Assembly (NCBI GenBank): GCA_018267825.1
Contig: JAFDXR010000008.1
Coordinates: 248,001-312,000, forward strand
Length of the DNA stretch: 64,000 nucleotides
DNA from: Bacteroidota bacterium
Lineage (GTDB): Bacteria > Bacteroidota > Bacteroidia > B-17B0 > Aurantibacillaceae
Direction of reading: 5' to 3'
Part shown: positions 33,756-42,742 of the stretch, in pieces
How the letters are laid out: every line of letters begins with the position of its first letter
How positions within the stretch are numbered: the first letter of the stretch is position 1
The notes under the pieces: generated by a model
Told to the model about the DNA's origin: nothing
Databases searched by the model: none
The model's input: only the letters and a program-made list of their open reading frames with translations
Translations under genes and position numbers: made by a program

Positions 33756-35702
33756 TTAATAAATCCGGTGCAGATTCAGGTCTTTGGCCGGGCTGATGAT
33801 CATTGGGAATTGTTCAACCTTCACAGAGCTACTGTCGAGTCCGAAAGCCCTTGCTTCACTCAAACTGAGGTGTTTCAACACTTCGTACGAGTTCAGAATT
33901 ACCTTCTGGAAGAATGGCAGTTCATTATCGAACGACAGGAATTTTTCGATTACCACAAATTTGAAATCACCGATTATATTATTCTTGTTGAGTGATTCGT
34001 AACGGCTGGTGATATCCACTTCTCCGTTTTTCACAAGATCTTCCACCACCTTACGGAACATGAGGTTCACGCGTGGAGCCACCCTGAACCCAAGTCTGAA
34101 ATCGACACGGATAATATCGTCGGGAACAATGTGTTTCACCTTATAATCCATGCGATAAGGCTCATCCATTACATCCACGTGCACAAACCAGTATATATCC
34201 GCACGTTTCGGACGTTTCTGTAAAATAGAATAAAGTACTTTTTGCTCGATCTCGTTCGGGTTATTGGCCGAAGTCATGTAAATGAGGTGGGTCGCATATT
34301 TCGGAATGGACTCGTCGTGACTCAGATCAACCAGTTTTTGCTGATGGTCGGCCAGGTTCACTACATCCACATAGCGGTTGCGGATACGTTTAGCCAGGAA
34401 CCAGATGGTCATAATCGCCATTAGGCCCGAAGCAATCAATAAGGTAATCCAGCCACCGTGCGTGAATTTACTCAGGTTGGCGATCATAAACGACAACTCA
34501 ATAATCAGGTATACGGTGATGGTGATATAGATAAAGAGTTTGTTATAGCGCTTCATGTGCATATAGAAATTCAGCAGTGTGGTGGTCATGAGCATACAAA
34601 GCACAATGGCCAGACCGTAAGCTGCTTCCATATTCGATGATTCCCTGAAATAAAGTACCACACCAATACAACCTGCGAGCAGAAACCAGTTCAGTGAAGG
34701 GATATAAAGTTGTCCTTTGAGATCGGTCGGGTATTTAACGCGAACCTTTGGCCAGAGATTGAGGCGCATGGCCTCGTTGATGAGGGTGAATGAACCGCTG
34801 ATGAGGGCCTGCGATGCGATGATGGCTGCGCTGGTTGCAATGATCACACCGACAATCACGAAGCTTGTAGGCATTATCGAATAGAATGGGTTTCCGCCAT
34901 CCAGTTTCTGTCCTTCGTGGGCTATGAGCCAGGCACCCTGACCGAAATAGTTTAATACAAGCATGGCTTTTACGAAGATCCAGGATACGCGGATGTTTTG
35001 CTTACCACAATGCCCCAGGTCCGAATAAAGCGCTTCGGCTCCCGTTGTGCAAAGGAATACGGCACCGAGAATAAAAATCCCCTCCTTATGATTCAATACC
35101 AGGTTAATGGCATAGTAGGGGTTGAGAGCCTTTAACACACACAGGTTTCCAAAGAGATTTGCCACACCGAGAATACCGAGCATCAGGAACCAGATGAGCA
35201 TAATGGGGCCGAAAAATTTACCGAGAAACTTGGTGCCGAACTGTTGCATAACAAACAGTGCAAAAATGATGGCAATTACAATGGGTACTGTATTAAGTTC
35301 TGCGTTAAATACCTTTAATCCCTCAACCGCCGCAGATACTGAAATGGGTGGCGTAATAATACCATCGGCAAGCAGAGCGCTACCCCCTATAATAGCCGGT
35401 ACAAGCAGCCACTTAAACTTCGTGCGGCGCACGAGTGTGTACAACGAGAAAATTCCACCCTCGCCCTTGTTATCGGCCCGCAGGGTCAGAATCACATATT
35501 TAATGGTGGTTTGTAAAGTAAGTGTCCAGAATATGGCTGATATCCCGCCCAACACGTTTGTAGAGTCAATTGGGGCATCGCCCACAATAGCCTTCATTAC
35601 ATAGAGGGGAGACGTACCGATATCGCCGTAAATAATACCAAGGGTAACTAAAAGGCCGCCGAGCGTAACTTTGTTCAAATGGCCATTGTGATGACTGCTC
35701 AT
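33756..35702 (-). CDS. kup: Low-affinity potassium uptake transporter Kup
   Basis: A 648-residue KUP/HAK potassium-proton symporter. The N-terminal signature is clear: GGLLVTLGIIYGDIGTSPLY (15-34), then ADNKGEGGIFSLYTL. About twelve membrane segments occupy residues 10-440, followed by a cytoplasmic C-terminal domain of about 200 residues. It is monocistronic with its own -7 element upstream and is convergent with the truB operon. Confidence 0.95.
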   Translation of the reverse strand: MSSHHNGHLNKVTLGGLLVTLGIIYGDIGTSPLYVMKAIVGDAPIDSTNVLGGISAIFWTLTLQTTIKYVILTLRADNKGEGGIFSLYTLVRRTKFKWLLVPAIIGGSALLADGIITPPISVSAAVEGLKVFNAELNTVPIVIAIIFALFVMQQFGTKFLGKFFGPIMLIWFLMLGILGVANLFGNLCVLKALNPYYAINLVLNHKEGIFILGAVFLCTTGAEALYSDLGHCGKQNIRVSWIFVKAMLVLNYFGQGAWLIAHEGQKLDGGNPFYSIMPTSFVIVGVIIATSAAIIASQALISGSFTLINEAMRLNLWPKVRVKYPTDLKGQLYIPSLNWFLLAGCIGVVLYFRESSNMEAAYGLAIVLCMLMTTTLLNFYMHMKRYNKLFIYITITVYLIIELSFMIANLSKFTHGGWITLLIASGLMAIMTIWFLAKRIRNRYVDVVNLADHQQKLVDLSHDESIPKYATHLIYMTSANNPNEIEQKVLYSILQKRPKRADIYWFVHVDVMDEPYRMDYKVKHIVPDDIIRVDFRLGFRVAPRVNLMFRKVVEDLVKNGEVDITSRYESLNKNNIIGDFKFVVIEKFLSFDNELPFFQKVILNSYEVLKHLSLSEARAFGLDSSSVKVEQFPMIISPAKDLNLHRIY

Positions 35703-35726
35703 TTAGTCGAATGAAAAATTAAGCTA

Positions 35727-35734
35727 CAAAATTA
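35727..35734 (-). promoter_or_regulatory. -7 element of kup
   Basis: The minus strand reads TAATTTTG, 24 bp before the ATG at 35702. Confidence 0.5.
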
Positions 35735-35851
35735 GACATTAAAAAATGCCCCACCCATGCGGAACGTAATATTTATGAAAATATTCCCGTTAAAAAGATT
35801 GATTTTCTCATGTAAATACTGTTTTATTGCAAAAATCCTCCCCCGCATGGA

Positions 35852-35882
35852 TTTGACTGTATTTTTCGTACCTTTAGTTTTG
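35852..35882 (+). promoter_or_regulatory. Full Bacteroidota promoter of the T9SS-exported protein gene
   Basis: TTTG (35852-35855), 19 bp, then TAGTTTTG (35875-35882): an exact match to TTTG-N19-TAnnTTTG for the primary sigma factor. It predicts a leader of about 40 bases before the ATG at 35931. Confidence 0.75.
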
Positions 35883-35930
35883 CCATAATCCGTCCCTCAG
35901 GACTGTGCCGGCCGACCTTTTTTAGAATTC

Positions 35931-38633
35931 ATGCTGAGACATAAATTTTATATTGCCTTTCTGCTCTCTCTGCTGAGCCTGTATGCCCATGCCACACATA
36001 ACCGCGCCGGAGAAATAACCTACCGCTGGCTTTTTGGTTATACTTACGAAGTAAAAATCATTACCTATACCAACACCAATATTATCGGGGGTCAGCAACC
36101 GGCCGACCGCTGCGAGGATACGCTTTATTTCGGGGATGGTAGTCGTGCTGTGGTTCCCCGCAGTAACGGGACTACATTTTCCCTGTGCGGATCAGGCATT
36201 CCGGATGGTGAAATTATTGCTTCGGGGATCAAGAAAAACATTCATATAACCACGCATACTTATCCTGGTCCCGGCACCTATCGCATCTATATGTTCGATC
36301 CCAACCGGAATGCGGGCATCATTAATATCCCGAACTCCGTGAATCAGCCTTTCTATATTGAGTCTTCGCTGACCATTTCTACATTTCTCGGTCAGAACTC
36401 ATCGCCTATACTCACAATACCTCCCATCGACAATGGCTGCGTATTCAAGTGTTTTGTGCATAATCCCGGTGCCTATGATCCCGACGGCGACAGCCTTTCG
36501 TATGAGCTTACCACCTGCCGTACCTTTGGCGGACAAACAGTACCCGGTTACAGTTACCCGAGCACGGGCGGCGGTTTTGTGTCGGTAGATGCACATAACG
36601 GAAACCTGACCTGGTGTACCCCGCAGATGCAGGGAGAATATAACCTGGCTATGATCATACGCGAGTGGCGTAAAAATGCCGATGGCGATTGGGTAAGCAT
36701 CGGCTATGTGCTCCGCGATCTCCAGGTAGATATTGGCTCCTGCCAGAATGAACCACCCGCCATCCGTCAGCCACACGATACCTGTGTGGTAGCCGGAACA
36801 CTCCTGAGTATGACTATTTACGCAGCCGACACCATGCAGGCCAATCAGCCCGATGTGGTAACACTTACAGCCAATGGGGGGCCTTTTGTGGGTCCGTCTC
36901 CGATAGCATCCTTTGCTTCCGTACCTTCGCTTGGCACCGTGCAGGGTGCATTCAGCTGGCAAACCCAGTGTGTGCATATCCGTAAAGCGCCTTACCAGGT
37001 TACCGTAAAAGCGGAGGATAATGATCCTGATGTACACCTCGTGGATTTCAAAACCTTTAACATTACGGTTGTAGCGCCACCACCACTTAACCTCGTGGGA
37101 ACACCGCTCGGAACATACGTTAGTCTGAAATGGAACAAACCAGGCTGCCATCTGACCACAGGAAATAAAATTGCCCGTTATCTCATTTACCGCAAAAGCG
37201 ATTGCAACACCTGGGTGCATGCCCCGTGCGAGGTTGGTGTTCCGGCATATACAGGCTTTGTATACATCGGGCAAACCGCCAGCATGAACGACACCACGTT
37301 TATTGACACCAATGGCGGAAACGGGTTAACCCAGGGTGTTAACTACAGTTATATTGTGGTAGCTGAATACGATGACGGCGCGCTCAGTTATGCCTCCAAC
37401 CAGACCTGTGTGCAGCTCAAACGCGATGTGCCAATCCTGGTGAATGTGGATGTGCAAACAACTGATCCTGCTACCGGAAGTATTTTTGTACGTTGGATAA
37501 AACCATTACTGTCTGCCGGAAACCTTGATACAACCAGCGTCACAGGGCCTTATGAATTCAGGCTGATGCATTACGACGGTTTTGCGGGTAGCACCTACAC
37601 ACAGGTGTACTCTGTTACCAAACCGTATTTTGCCGGCTTCAACCAGTTAAGTGATACAACCTTTATTCATAGTGGCATTAACACCCTTTCATTTGCACAT
37701 ACCTATAAAATTGAGTTTTATGCAAACGGACAATTTGTTGGCAACGGCCAAAAAGCTTCGTCGGTATTTCTGAGTCTGACGCCAGGCGACAACAACATGC
37801 AACTCAGCTGGCAACACCAGGTTCCGTGGGGCAATTACAAATACTACATCTATCGCAAAGCCCCATCGCAGAGCAGCTTTACGTTGCACGACAGCACCGC
37901 GCAAATGACTTACCTGGACACAGGGCTTGTTAATGGCGCCAGCTATTGCTACAAAGTACAATCAAAAGGGCAGTATTCAGATCCTACCATTTACAGACCA
38001 CTCCTTAATTTCTCAGAAGAGGTTTGTGCCAAACCTGTTGATCTTATTCCGCCATGCTCACCGACTCTTGCTATTACATCGGACTGCAAGGTTCCTACAG
38101 CCACCTTACGCTGGAATAATCCAAACCATGTGTGCTGCGACGATGCCGTGAAATACAACATTTATTATACCGACATCCAGGATACGCCGCTGCAATTGAT
38201 CGACTCCGTTAAAATCATGCATGATACCATCCTGGTATTCGATAACCTGACCTCCATTGCCGGATGCTATGCCATTACCGCTGTGGACTCGTTTGGTAAT
38301 GAAAGTGCTCAAAGCGAAATCATGTGTATCGACAACTGTCCGGAATATGAACTACCCAATGTGATCACGGTCAATGGCGATGGTGTTAATGATTTCTTCA
38401 AGGCCATTAAGAATCGTTTTGTGAAAGACATAGACCTGAAGGTTTACAACCGCTGGGGACAGCTGGTTTATGAAACGACGGACCCTGCGTTTAACTGGGA
38501 TGGGAAGGTTATTCAAACCAGGCAGCTGTGCAGCGAAGGAACGTATTTCTACGTATGCCAGGTCAATGAGATTCGTGTCAAAGGCATCACGCCGCGTTAT
38601 CTCCGTGGTTTTGTCCAGGTTTTCCATAAATAA
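35931..38633 (+). CDS. Large exported FN3-type protein with T9SS type-B (gliding-associated) sorting domain
   Basis: A 900-residue protein with a signal peptide (1-21, cleavage after AHA). A beta-rich N-terminal region contains THNRAGEITYRW and a PKD/cadherin-like part with PGAYDPDGDSLSYELTTC. Several FN3-like modules follow (about 385-800). The last 85 residues are the gliding motility-associated/CHU_C sorting domain (ITVNGDGVNDFF, DLKVYNRWGQLVYET, WDGK, GTYFYV), which directs export by the type IX system and surface attachment. No catalytic residues are seen; it could be an adhesin. It has its own strong promoter. Confidence 0.9.
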   Translation: MLRHKFYIAFLLSLLSLYAHATHNRAGEITYRWLFGYTYEVKIITYTNTNIIGGQQPADRCEDTLYFGDGSRAVVPRSNGTTFSLCGSGIPDGEIIASGIKKNIHITTHTYPGPGTYRIYMFDPNRNAGIINIPNSVNQPFYIESSLTISTFLGQNSSPILTIPPIDNGCVFKCFVHNPGAYDPDGDSLSYELTTCRTFGGQTVPGYSYPSTGGGFVSVDAHNGNLTWCTPQMQGEYNLAMIIREWRKNADGDWVSIGYVLRDLQVDIGSCQNEPPAIRQPHDTCVVAGTLLSMTIYAADTMQANQPDVVTLTANGGPFVGPSPIASFASVPSLGTVQGAFSWQTQCVHIRKAPYQVTVKAEDNDPDVHLVDFKTFNITVVAPPPLNLVGTPLGTYVSLKWNKPGCHLTTGNKIARYLIYRKSDCNTWVHAPCEVGVPAYTGFVYIGQTASMNDTTFIDTNGGNGLTQGVNYSYIVVAEYDDGALSYASNQTCVQLKRDVPILVNVDVQTTDPATGSIFVRWIKPLLSAGNLDTTSVTGPYEFRLMHYDGFAGSTYTQVYSVTKPYFAGFNQLSDTTFIHSGINTLSFAHTYKIEFYANGQFVGNGQKASSVFLSLTPGDNNMQLSWQHQVPWGNYKYYIYRKAPSQSSFTLHDSTAQMTYLDTGLVNGASYCYKVQSKGQYSDPTIYRPLLNFSEEVCAKPVDLIPPCSPTLAITSDCKVPTATLRWNNPNHVCCDDAVKYNIYYTDIQDTPLQLIDSVKIMHDTILVFDNLTSIAGCYAITAVDSFGNESAQSEIMCIDNCPEYELPNVITVNGDGVNDFFKAIKNRFVKDIDLKVYNRWGQLVYETTDPAFNWDGKVIQTRQLCSEGTYFYVCQVNEIRVKGITPRYLRGFVQVFHK

Positions 38634-38686
38634 ATCCGGTACACCTTACAAAATGATGCCTCTTCATTTAAATATAACCCGGCTTT

Positions 38687-39646
38687 ATGCATAAACGTTT
38701 TGGGTTCATATTTTTATTCCTGGTAGGATATATCATTATTCAGTTTCTCTGGTGGGAAACACTGCTGGTGAAGCAGAGCAACGATATTATCCGTGAAAAA
38801 CAGAAACTGGTAGCTCTGAACAGCAGCAATCCCGGGGCCATGCACCATGAGATCGATGAACTGGAACACCGGCGCATGATGAAGGTGTATATGTTTGCCG
38901 GTGAAGGAACAGTCTTCCTCCTGATCTTATTATATGGTGCCTATAAGGTGCGGCAGGCAATGCGGAAAGAATCTGAACTAACCGGTCAGCAAAAAAATTT
39001 CATTCTGAGTGTGTCGCATGAGTTAAAGACCCCAATTGCCGCCACCAAGCTGCAACTGCAGACACTCCTCCGGCATGAGCTCGATCGTGATAAGCAAAAA
39101 CAGTTGCTCAACAATGCCCTCCAGGAAACAAATCGTCTGAACAAACTCATTGAAGACGTTCTTCTGGCAAACCAGATTGAAAACAGCAATCTTTCCATTC
39201 ACAAGGAGACGTTCGACTTCAGTGAAACCACGCAACAGCAACTTCATAATTATTTCGGCCCATACCTCGATAAGGGCGAATTAACCATGGCTGTACAACC
39301 CGGAATTACAGTGCTTGGCGATAAAACACTCCTGCCTTCCGTGCTCATAAACCTCGTGGAAAATGCCATTAAATACTCTTTCGATCACATCCGCGTGCAT
39401 GTGTCGCTCACCAAAGAGGCACAAGCGATTGTACTCCAGGTAAAAGATAACGGTTCCGGAATTAACGCACCGGATAAAGACAAAATCTTTGAGAAATTTT
39501 TCCGCAGTGGTCACGAGGATACACGACGGACAAAAGGTACCGGGCTGGGCCTGTATATTGTAAAACAGGTTGTAACAGCCCACAATGGCAGGATTACAGT
39601 AGATTCAAACCATCCCTCAGGAAGCATATTTACAGTATATTTGTAG
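38687..39646 (+). CDS. Sensor histidine kinase (HisKA/HATPase), orphan
   Basis: A 319-residue membrane kinase. Two membrane helices (about 6-23 and 68-87) flank a 45-residue outside loop. HisKA carries H111 in SVSHELKTP; the ATPase domain has NLVENAIKYSF (N box), VKDNGSGI (G1) and GTGLGLYIVKQV (G2). No response regulator adjoins it; the nearest are at 43830 and 57975. Three bases separate it from the BtuF-like lipoprotein gene, so they are cotranscribed. Its signal is unknown. Confidence 0.9.
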   Translation: MHKRFGFIFLFLVGYIIIQFLWWETLLVKQSNDIIREKQKLVALNSSNPGAMHHEIDELEHRRMMKVYMFAGEGTVFLLILLYGAYKVRQAMRKESELTGQQKNFILSVSHELKTPIAATKLQLQTLLRHELDRDKQKQLLNNALQETNRLNKLIEDVLLANQIENSNLSIHKETFDFSETTQQQLHNYFGPYLDKGELTMAVQPGITVLGDKTLLPSVLINLVENAIKYSFDHIRVHVSLTKEAQAIVLQVKDNGSGINAPDKDKIFEKFFRSGHEDTRRTKGTGLGLYIVKQVVTAHNGRITVDSNHPSGSIFTVYL

Positions 39647-39649
39647 CCC

Positions 39650-40810
39650 ATGCTGCGTTTTATAAATTCTGCCCTGCTGCTACTTTGCTGCATCTCCTGG
39701 ATGAGTTGCCATACCGACGCTCCAGTCTCAGATCATCCCTCCAAAGCAGACACCATTTCCTCGCCTGTGCGACGCGTGAAATATGCACGAGGTTTCAGTA
39801 TAGAAGAAGGTTCCGCATACAAAACACTGAAAATTTATGGCGACCGCCACAGCGCTCGGGCCACCGCAACATTTATCCTGTACCCGCGCAGCGCTTCAAA
39901 ACCGAATGCAGGGACTGACGCATACTATATACAGGTACCCGTAGAACGCGTTGCGAGCATGAGTACTATTTATACAACCATGCTGGATATGCTGGGGCTC
40001 CGCAACCGGATCGTGGCCATTGAAAATGCCGACTACTACAACAATCCTTTTATTGCTGAACAGGTGAAGCAAGGTAAAATCCATGAACTATCCAAAGGCC
40101 CGGCTATGGATGTGGAGCAAACCCTTGCCCTGAAGCCAGATCTCATTTTTACCTTTGGGATGGGAAACCCAAAATCGGATGTGAACCCGAAAATATCTGC
40201 CGCCGGAATTCCCGTGGCGATAAGCCTTGACCACCTTGAAGAAACGCCACTGGCACGGGCGGAATGGATTAAATTTATTGCTGCATTTTTTGACCGCGAC
40301 CACCTGGCCGATTCATTATTCGCTGGACGTGAAACGGCATATAACCAACTGCTCCGCATGACAGATACAATTTCCAAACGGCCAACTGTATTAACAGAGC
40401 TGAAATACGGTGATGCCTGGTATGTGCCCGGTGGTGAAAGCTATATGGCACATCTGCTCAGGGATGCCGGAGCAGATTACCTCTGGAAAGAAGAAAAAAA
40501 AGCAGGAAGTGTTCCTCTGACGTTCGAGACGGTTTACACTAAAGCCAACCATTGCGATTTCTGGCTCAACCTGTTCATGGTAAACAGCAAACAGGAAATG
40601 CTTAATTATGACGAGCGATACGCTTTGTTTGATGCTTTTAAAAAGGGAAATCTGTACAACAATAATTTACAGCACAACGACAAAGGTTATAGCATTTACT
40701 GGGAGTCGGGCATGTGCTGTCCGGATGAAGTACTGAAGGACCTAGTGTCTATTTTCCACCCGGAACTGTTGCCGGGCCATCAGCTTAAGTATTACAAAAG
40801 ACTGGAGTAA
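39650..40810 (+). CDS. Periplasmic binding lipoprotein, BtuF/FepB-like (helical backbone) family
   Basis: A 386-residue lipoprotein: the signal ends in the lipobox WMSC (about 17-20). The mature protein has the helical-backbone metal-receptor fold typical of cobalamin and siderophore ABC systems, with VPVERVASMSTIYTTMLDMLG, LALKPDLIFTFG and a C-terminal WESGMCCPDEVLKDLVSIFHPEL. The N-terminal region GFSIEEGSAYKTLKI is common in putative ABC substrate-binding proteins of Bacteroidota. No permease or ATPase gene is adjacent, so the system's other parts lie elsewhere. Corrinoid or haem/siderophore is the likely ligand; the choice is open. It follows the histidine kinase by 3 bp. Confidence 0.82.
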   Translation: MLRFINSALLLLCCISWMSCHTDAPVSDHPSKADTISSPVRRVKYARGFSIEEGSAYKTLKIYGDRHSARATATFILYPRSASKPNAGTDAYYIQVPVERVASMSTIYTTMLDMLGLRNRIVAIENADYYNNPFIAEQVKQGKIHELSKGPAMDVEQTLALKPDLIFTFGMGNPKSDVNPKISAAGIPVAISLDHLEETPLARAEWIKFIAAFFDRDHLADSLFAGRETAYNQLLRMTDTISKRPTVLTELKYGDAWYVPGGESYMAHLLRDAGADYLWKEEKKAGSVPLTFETVYTKANHCDFWLNLFMVNSKQEMLNYDERYALFDAFKKGNLYNNNLQHNDKGYSIYWESGMCCPDEVLKDLVSIFHPELLPGHQLKYYKRLE

Positions 40811-40843
40811 GCGCGGGGTTTGAACGCAGAGGGTGCAGAGGCA

Positions 40844-40889
40844 CGCAGATCAGCATCTCCCGTCATGGCGAGCGAAGCAATCTCAGTCC
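40844..40889. repeat. Imperfect direct repeat, copy A
   Basis: About 46 bp starting CGCAGATCAGC and containing GGCGAGCGAAGCAATCTCAG. Copy B at 40941-40990 differs by a few substitutions, one deletion and a small insertion. The core resembles widespread dispersed GTCAT-GCGAGCGAAGCAATC repeats. Confidence 0.65.
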
Positions 40890-40940
40890 TCTTTCCCTTT
40901 TTTCACGCAGATGCGCGCGGATTGAGAACACGCAGATTCC

Positions 40941-40990
40941 CGCAGATCAGCACCTCCCGCATGGCGAGCGGAGCGAAGCAATTTCAGTCC
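40941..40990. repeat. Imperfect direct repeat, copy B
   Basis: About 50 bp matching copy A at 40844-40889, with GAGCGGAGCGAAGCAATTTC in place of the shorter copy-A core. Confidence 0.65.
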
Positions 40991-41140
40991 CAGCTTCTAT
41001 TCCTTGAGCGCAGAAGGCGCGGATTTCATCACTGCCGGCAGAGTCCCCTCTTTCAAAAAGCCCTGTAGCCGGCACTGAAATACCCGGTTAAAAAAGCTTA
41101 ATACCGCCTTTAAATCCACTCATTTGTGTAATTTTATCCC

Positions 41141-41764
41141 ATGAAAAAATACCTTGCCCTTTTTCTGCTGATGAGTATCGTTGGTTTTTCACAAACCTTT
41201 AAACAGGTGAAAGATACGACGGCACTCAAACAAAAAATCGAATCCATGAGTAAGAGCACTGTTACCATTGAAAGTGATTTTACCCAGGAGAAAAACCTCA
41301 GCGCGCTTACAGAAAAAATTACCAGCAAAGGGCATTTTACATTCAAAAAAGATAACCTGCTTCGCTGGGAATATAATACTCCCTACAAATACCTCATCGT
41401 TATTAATAAAGACAAAATCTGGATTAAGGACGATAAAAAAACCAGCAAGTATGATATGAACAGCAATAAGGTTTTCAAGGAAATCAACGATATTATGCTG
41501 AGTGCCGTACAGGGCACGGTATTCAAGTCGAACAAATTCAAAACGGCGTATTTTGAAAGCGAGAAATTTTACAAACTGGAGCTCTGGCCGCTGGATAAGA
41601 ACATGAAACAAACTTTCAAAAAAATAAACCTCTTTTTTGATAAAAGCGTAACTTCGGTGATGAAAATGGAGATGGTCGAGAACAATGATGATGCAACCAC
41701 CCTTGAGTTCTCCAATAAAAAACTGAATGCCCCGGTTTCCGACGCGATATTTACTGCTAAGTAG
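41141..41764 (+). CDS. LolA-like outer-membrane lipoprotein carrier
   Basis: A 207-residue protein with a signal peptide (1-17, cleavage after GFSQ). The rest follows the LolA fold pattern: IESDFTQEKNLSALTEKITSKG, FTFKKDNLLRWEYNTPYKYLIVINKDKIWI and a late NNDDATTLEFSNKKLNAPVSDAIF. LolA shuttles lipoproteins through the periplasm; LolA-like copies also occur in aryl-polyene and flexirubin pigment clusters. It overlaps the next gene (lipoprotein) by 38 bp, and a FabZ-like dehydratase follows, so this may be a specialised copy rather than the housekeeping carrier. Confidence 0.85.
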   Translation: MKKYLALFLLMSIVGFSQTFKQVKDTTALKQKIESMSKSTVTIESDFTQEKNLSALTEKITSKGHFTFKKDNLLRWEYNTPYKYLIVINKDKIWIKDDKKTSKYDMNSNKVFKEINDIMLSAVQGTVFKSNKFKTAYFESEKFYKLELWPLDKNMKQTFKKINLFFDKSVTSVMKMEMVENNDDATTLEFSNKKLNAPVSDAIFTAK

Positions 41765-42371
41765 CATTCTCATTCTGTTTGCCGGCTGTGCTTATCACCG
41801 TTATGCACACCCGCATACTTCCCAGCCCCTTGTTATTACAAACGATGTTATTTCTCCCCTGATCCCGCAGGATGGCAAGAGCGTAAAGTATAAGGCTTCC
41901 ATTGATGTGTTGAATAAACATTTCTCAGGCATCATCCTGCTTAAACAAATGGATAGTGTGAAACATTTTGTGTTCATCACGGAGCTCGGCATGAAAATGT
42001 TTGACTTTGAAATGAAAAACAATCGTTTTACTCCCGTCTATGTATTTGAACCGCTCAATAATCCAAAACTCATCGGAGCGCTGACACACGATTTTGAAAC
42101 CCTGCTTCTGCTCGATTTATATGGCAAATCGGGCGAATACAATACCTGCCTGAATGGACGTGATTTTCTGAGAATAAAAGAAGGCGACCTGGTAAGTATT
42201 GTGGAGCGTGAAGGAACCGTTGCCGAGAAAAGAACCAGCTTTGTGAAAAAGCGGAAAGATACACAAACAACATATACCAGCAGCGATAAAGGGCCTTATG
42301 AGCACATAGCGCTGAAACAATACGGCCTGGTAAAAATATACATAGATCTAACCAAACTGAATGATGAATAA
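41727..42371 (+). CDS. Lipoprotein of unknown function
   Basis: A 214-residue protein with a lipobox LFAGC (17-21) and a mature part containing VKYKASIDVLNKHFSGIILLKQ and HFVFITELGMKMFDFE. This looks like a beta-sheet related to LolA/LolB-type folds, although I cannot assign a family. Its start overlaps the LolA-like gene by 38 bp in another frame; the signal peptide begins inside the overlap, so the overlap is real. The end overlaps the dehydratase gene by 11 bp. A LolB-like receptor or a pigment-linked lipoprotein is possible. Confidence 0.75.
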   Translation: MPRFPTRYLLLSSILILFAGCAYHRYAHPHTSQPLVITNDVISPLIPQDGKSVKYKASIDVLNKHFSGIILLKQMDSVKHFVFITELGMKMFDFEMKNNRFTPVYVFEPLNNPKLIGALTHDFETLLLLDLYGKSGEYNTCLNGRDFLRIKEGDLVSIVEREGTVAEKRTSFVKKRKDTQTTYTSSDKGPYEHIALKQYGLVKIYIDLTKLNDE

Positions 42372-42741
42372 GCTTTTATTGAACGATTTCTTTACCGTTG
42401 AAACCAAAACACCCCTGGCAGAAAACAGTTTTCGCTGTGAAGTGGCTTTAAACGCGGCTCACCCTGTTTTCAAGGGTCATTTTGAGCAGATGCCTGTTGT
42501 GCCGGGCGTATGCCAGTGCCAGATGATTATGGAGCTTTTACAGGAAGAAACCGGTAAGTCCCTGTGGATGCCGGAAGGCGACAATATTAAGTTCACGGGC
42601 ATGATCGTGCCAACGCAGCACCCCCGTGTATTTGTGGATATAAGCTATAAAACAGCCGAAAACGACCTATTGACGGAGGCTAAAATTTACCTTGAAAGCA
42701 CTATCTTTACAAAGTTTAAAGGCGTCTTCAAAACTATCTGA
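42361..42741 (+). CDS. FabZ-like 3-hydroxyacyl-ACP dehydratase (hotdog fold)
   Basis: A 126-residue hotdog-fold protein. The active-site block AHPVFKGHFEQMPVVPGV (33-50) has the FabZ histidine and glycine pattern, though the later FabZ catalytic glutamate region is not clear (QCQMIMELLQEE). It is shorter than housekeeping FabZ. Two ATG codons at 42361 and 42364 are possible, overlapping the lipoprotein gene. It is probably part of a polyene, flexirubin-like or modified fatty-acyl route together with the LolA-like and lipoprotein genes; no ketosynthase or carrier protein is present in the window. Confidence 0.82.
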   Translation: MMNKLLLNDFFTVETKTPLAENSFRCEVALNAAHPVFKGHFEQMPVVPGVCQCQMIMELLQEETGKSLWMPEGDNIKFTGMIVPTQHPRVFVDISYKTAENDLLTEAKIYLESTIFTKFKGVFKTI

Positions 42742-42742
42742 C

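Larger units (their letters stand above)
40811..41140. other. 330-bp gene-free region filled with degenerate repeats
   Basis: It contains two imperfect direct repeats (40844-40889 and 40941-40990) and scattered CGCAGA-type words. An 82-codon frame (40820-41068) crosses the repeats and is not a credible gene. The right end, before 41141, is AT-rich and holds a TAATTTTA that could be the -7 element for the LolA-like gene. Confidence 0.6.

Noticed and set aside
36399-37274. 291-codon minus-strand frame
   Set aside because: Antisense shadow of the T9SS-exported FN3 protein, with no recognisable domain.
40820-41068. 82-codon plus-strand frame
   Set aside because: Built on degenerate direct repeats, with no coding pattern or homology.
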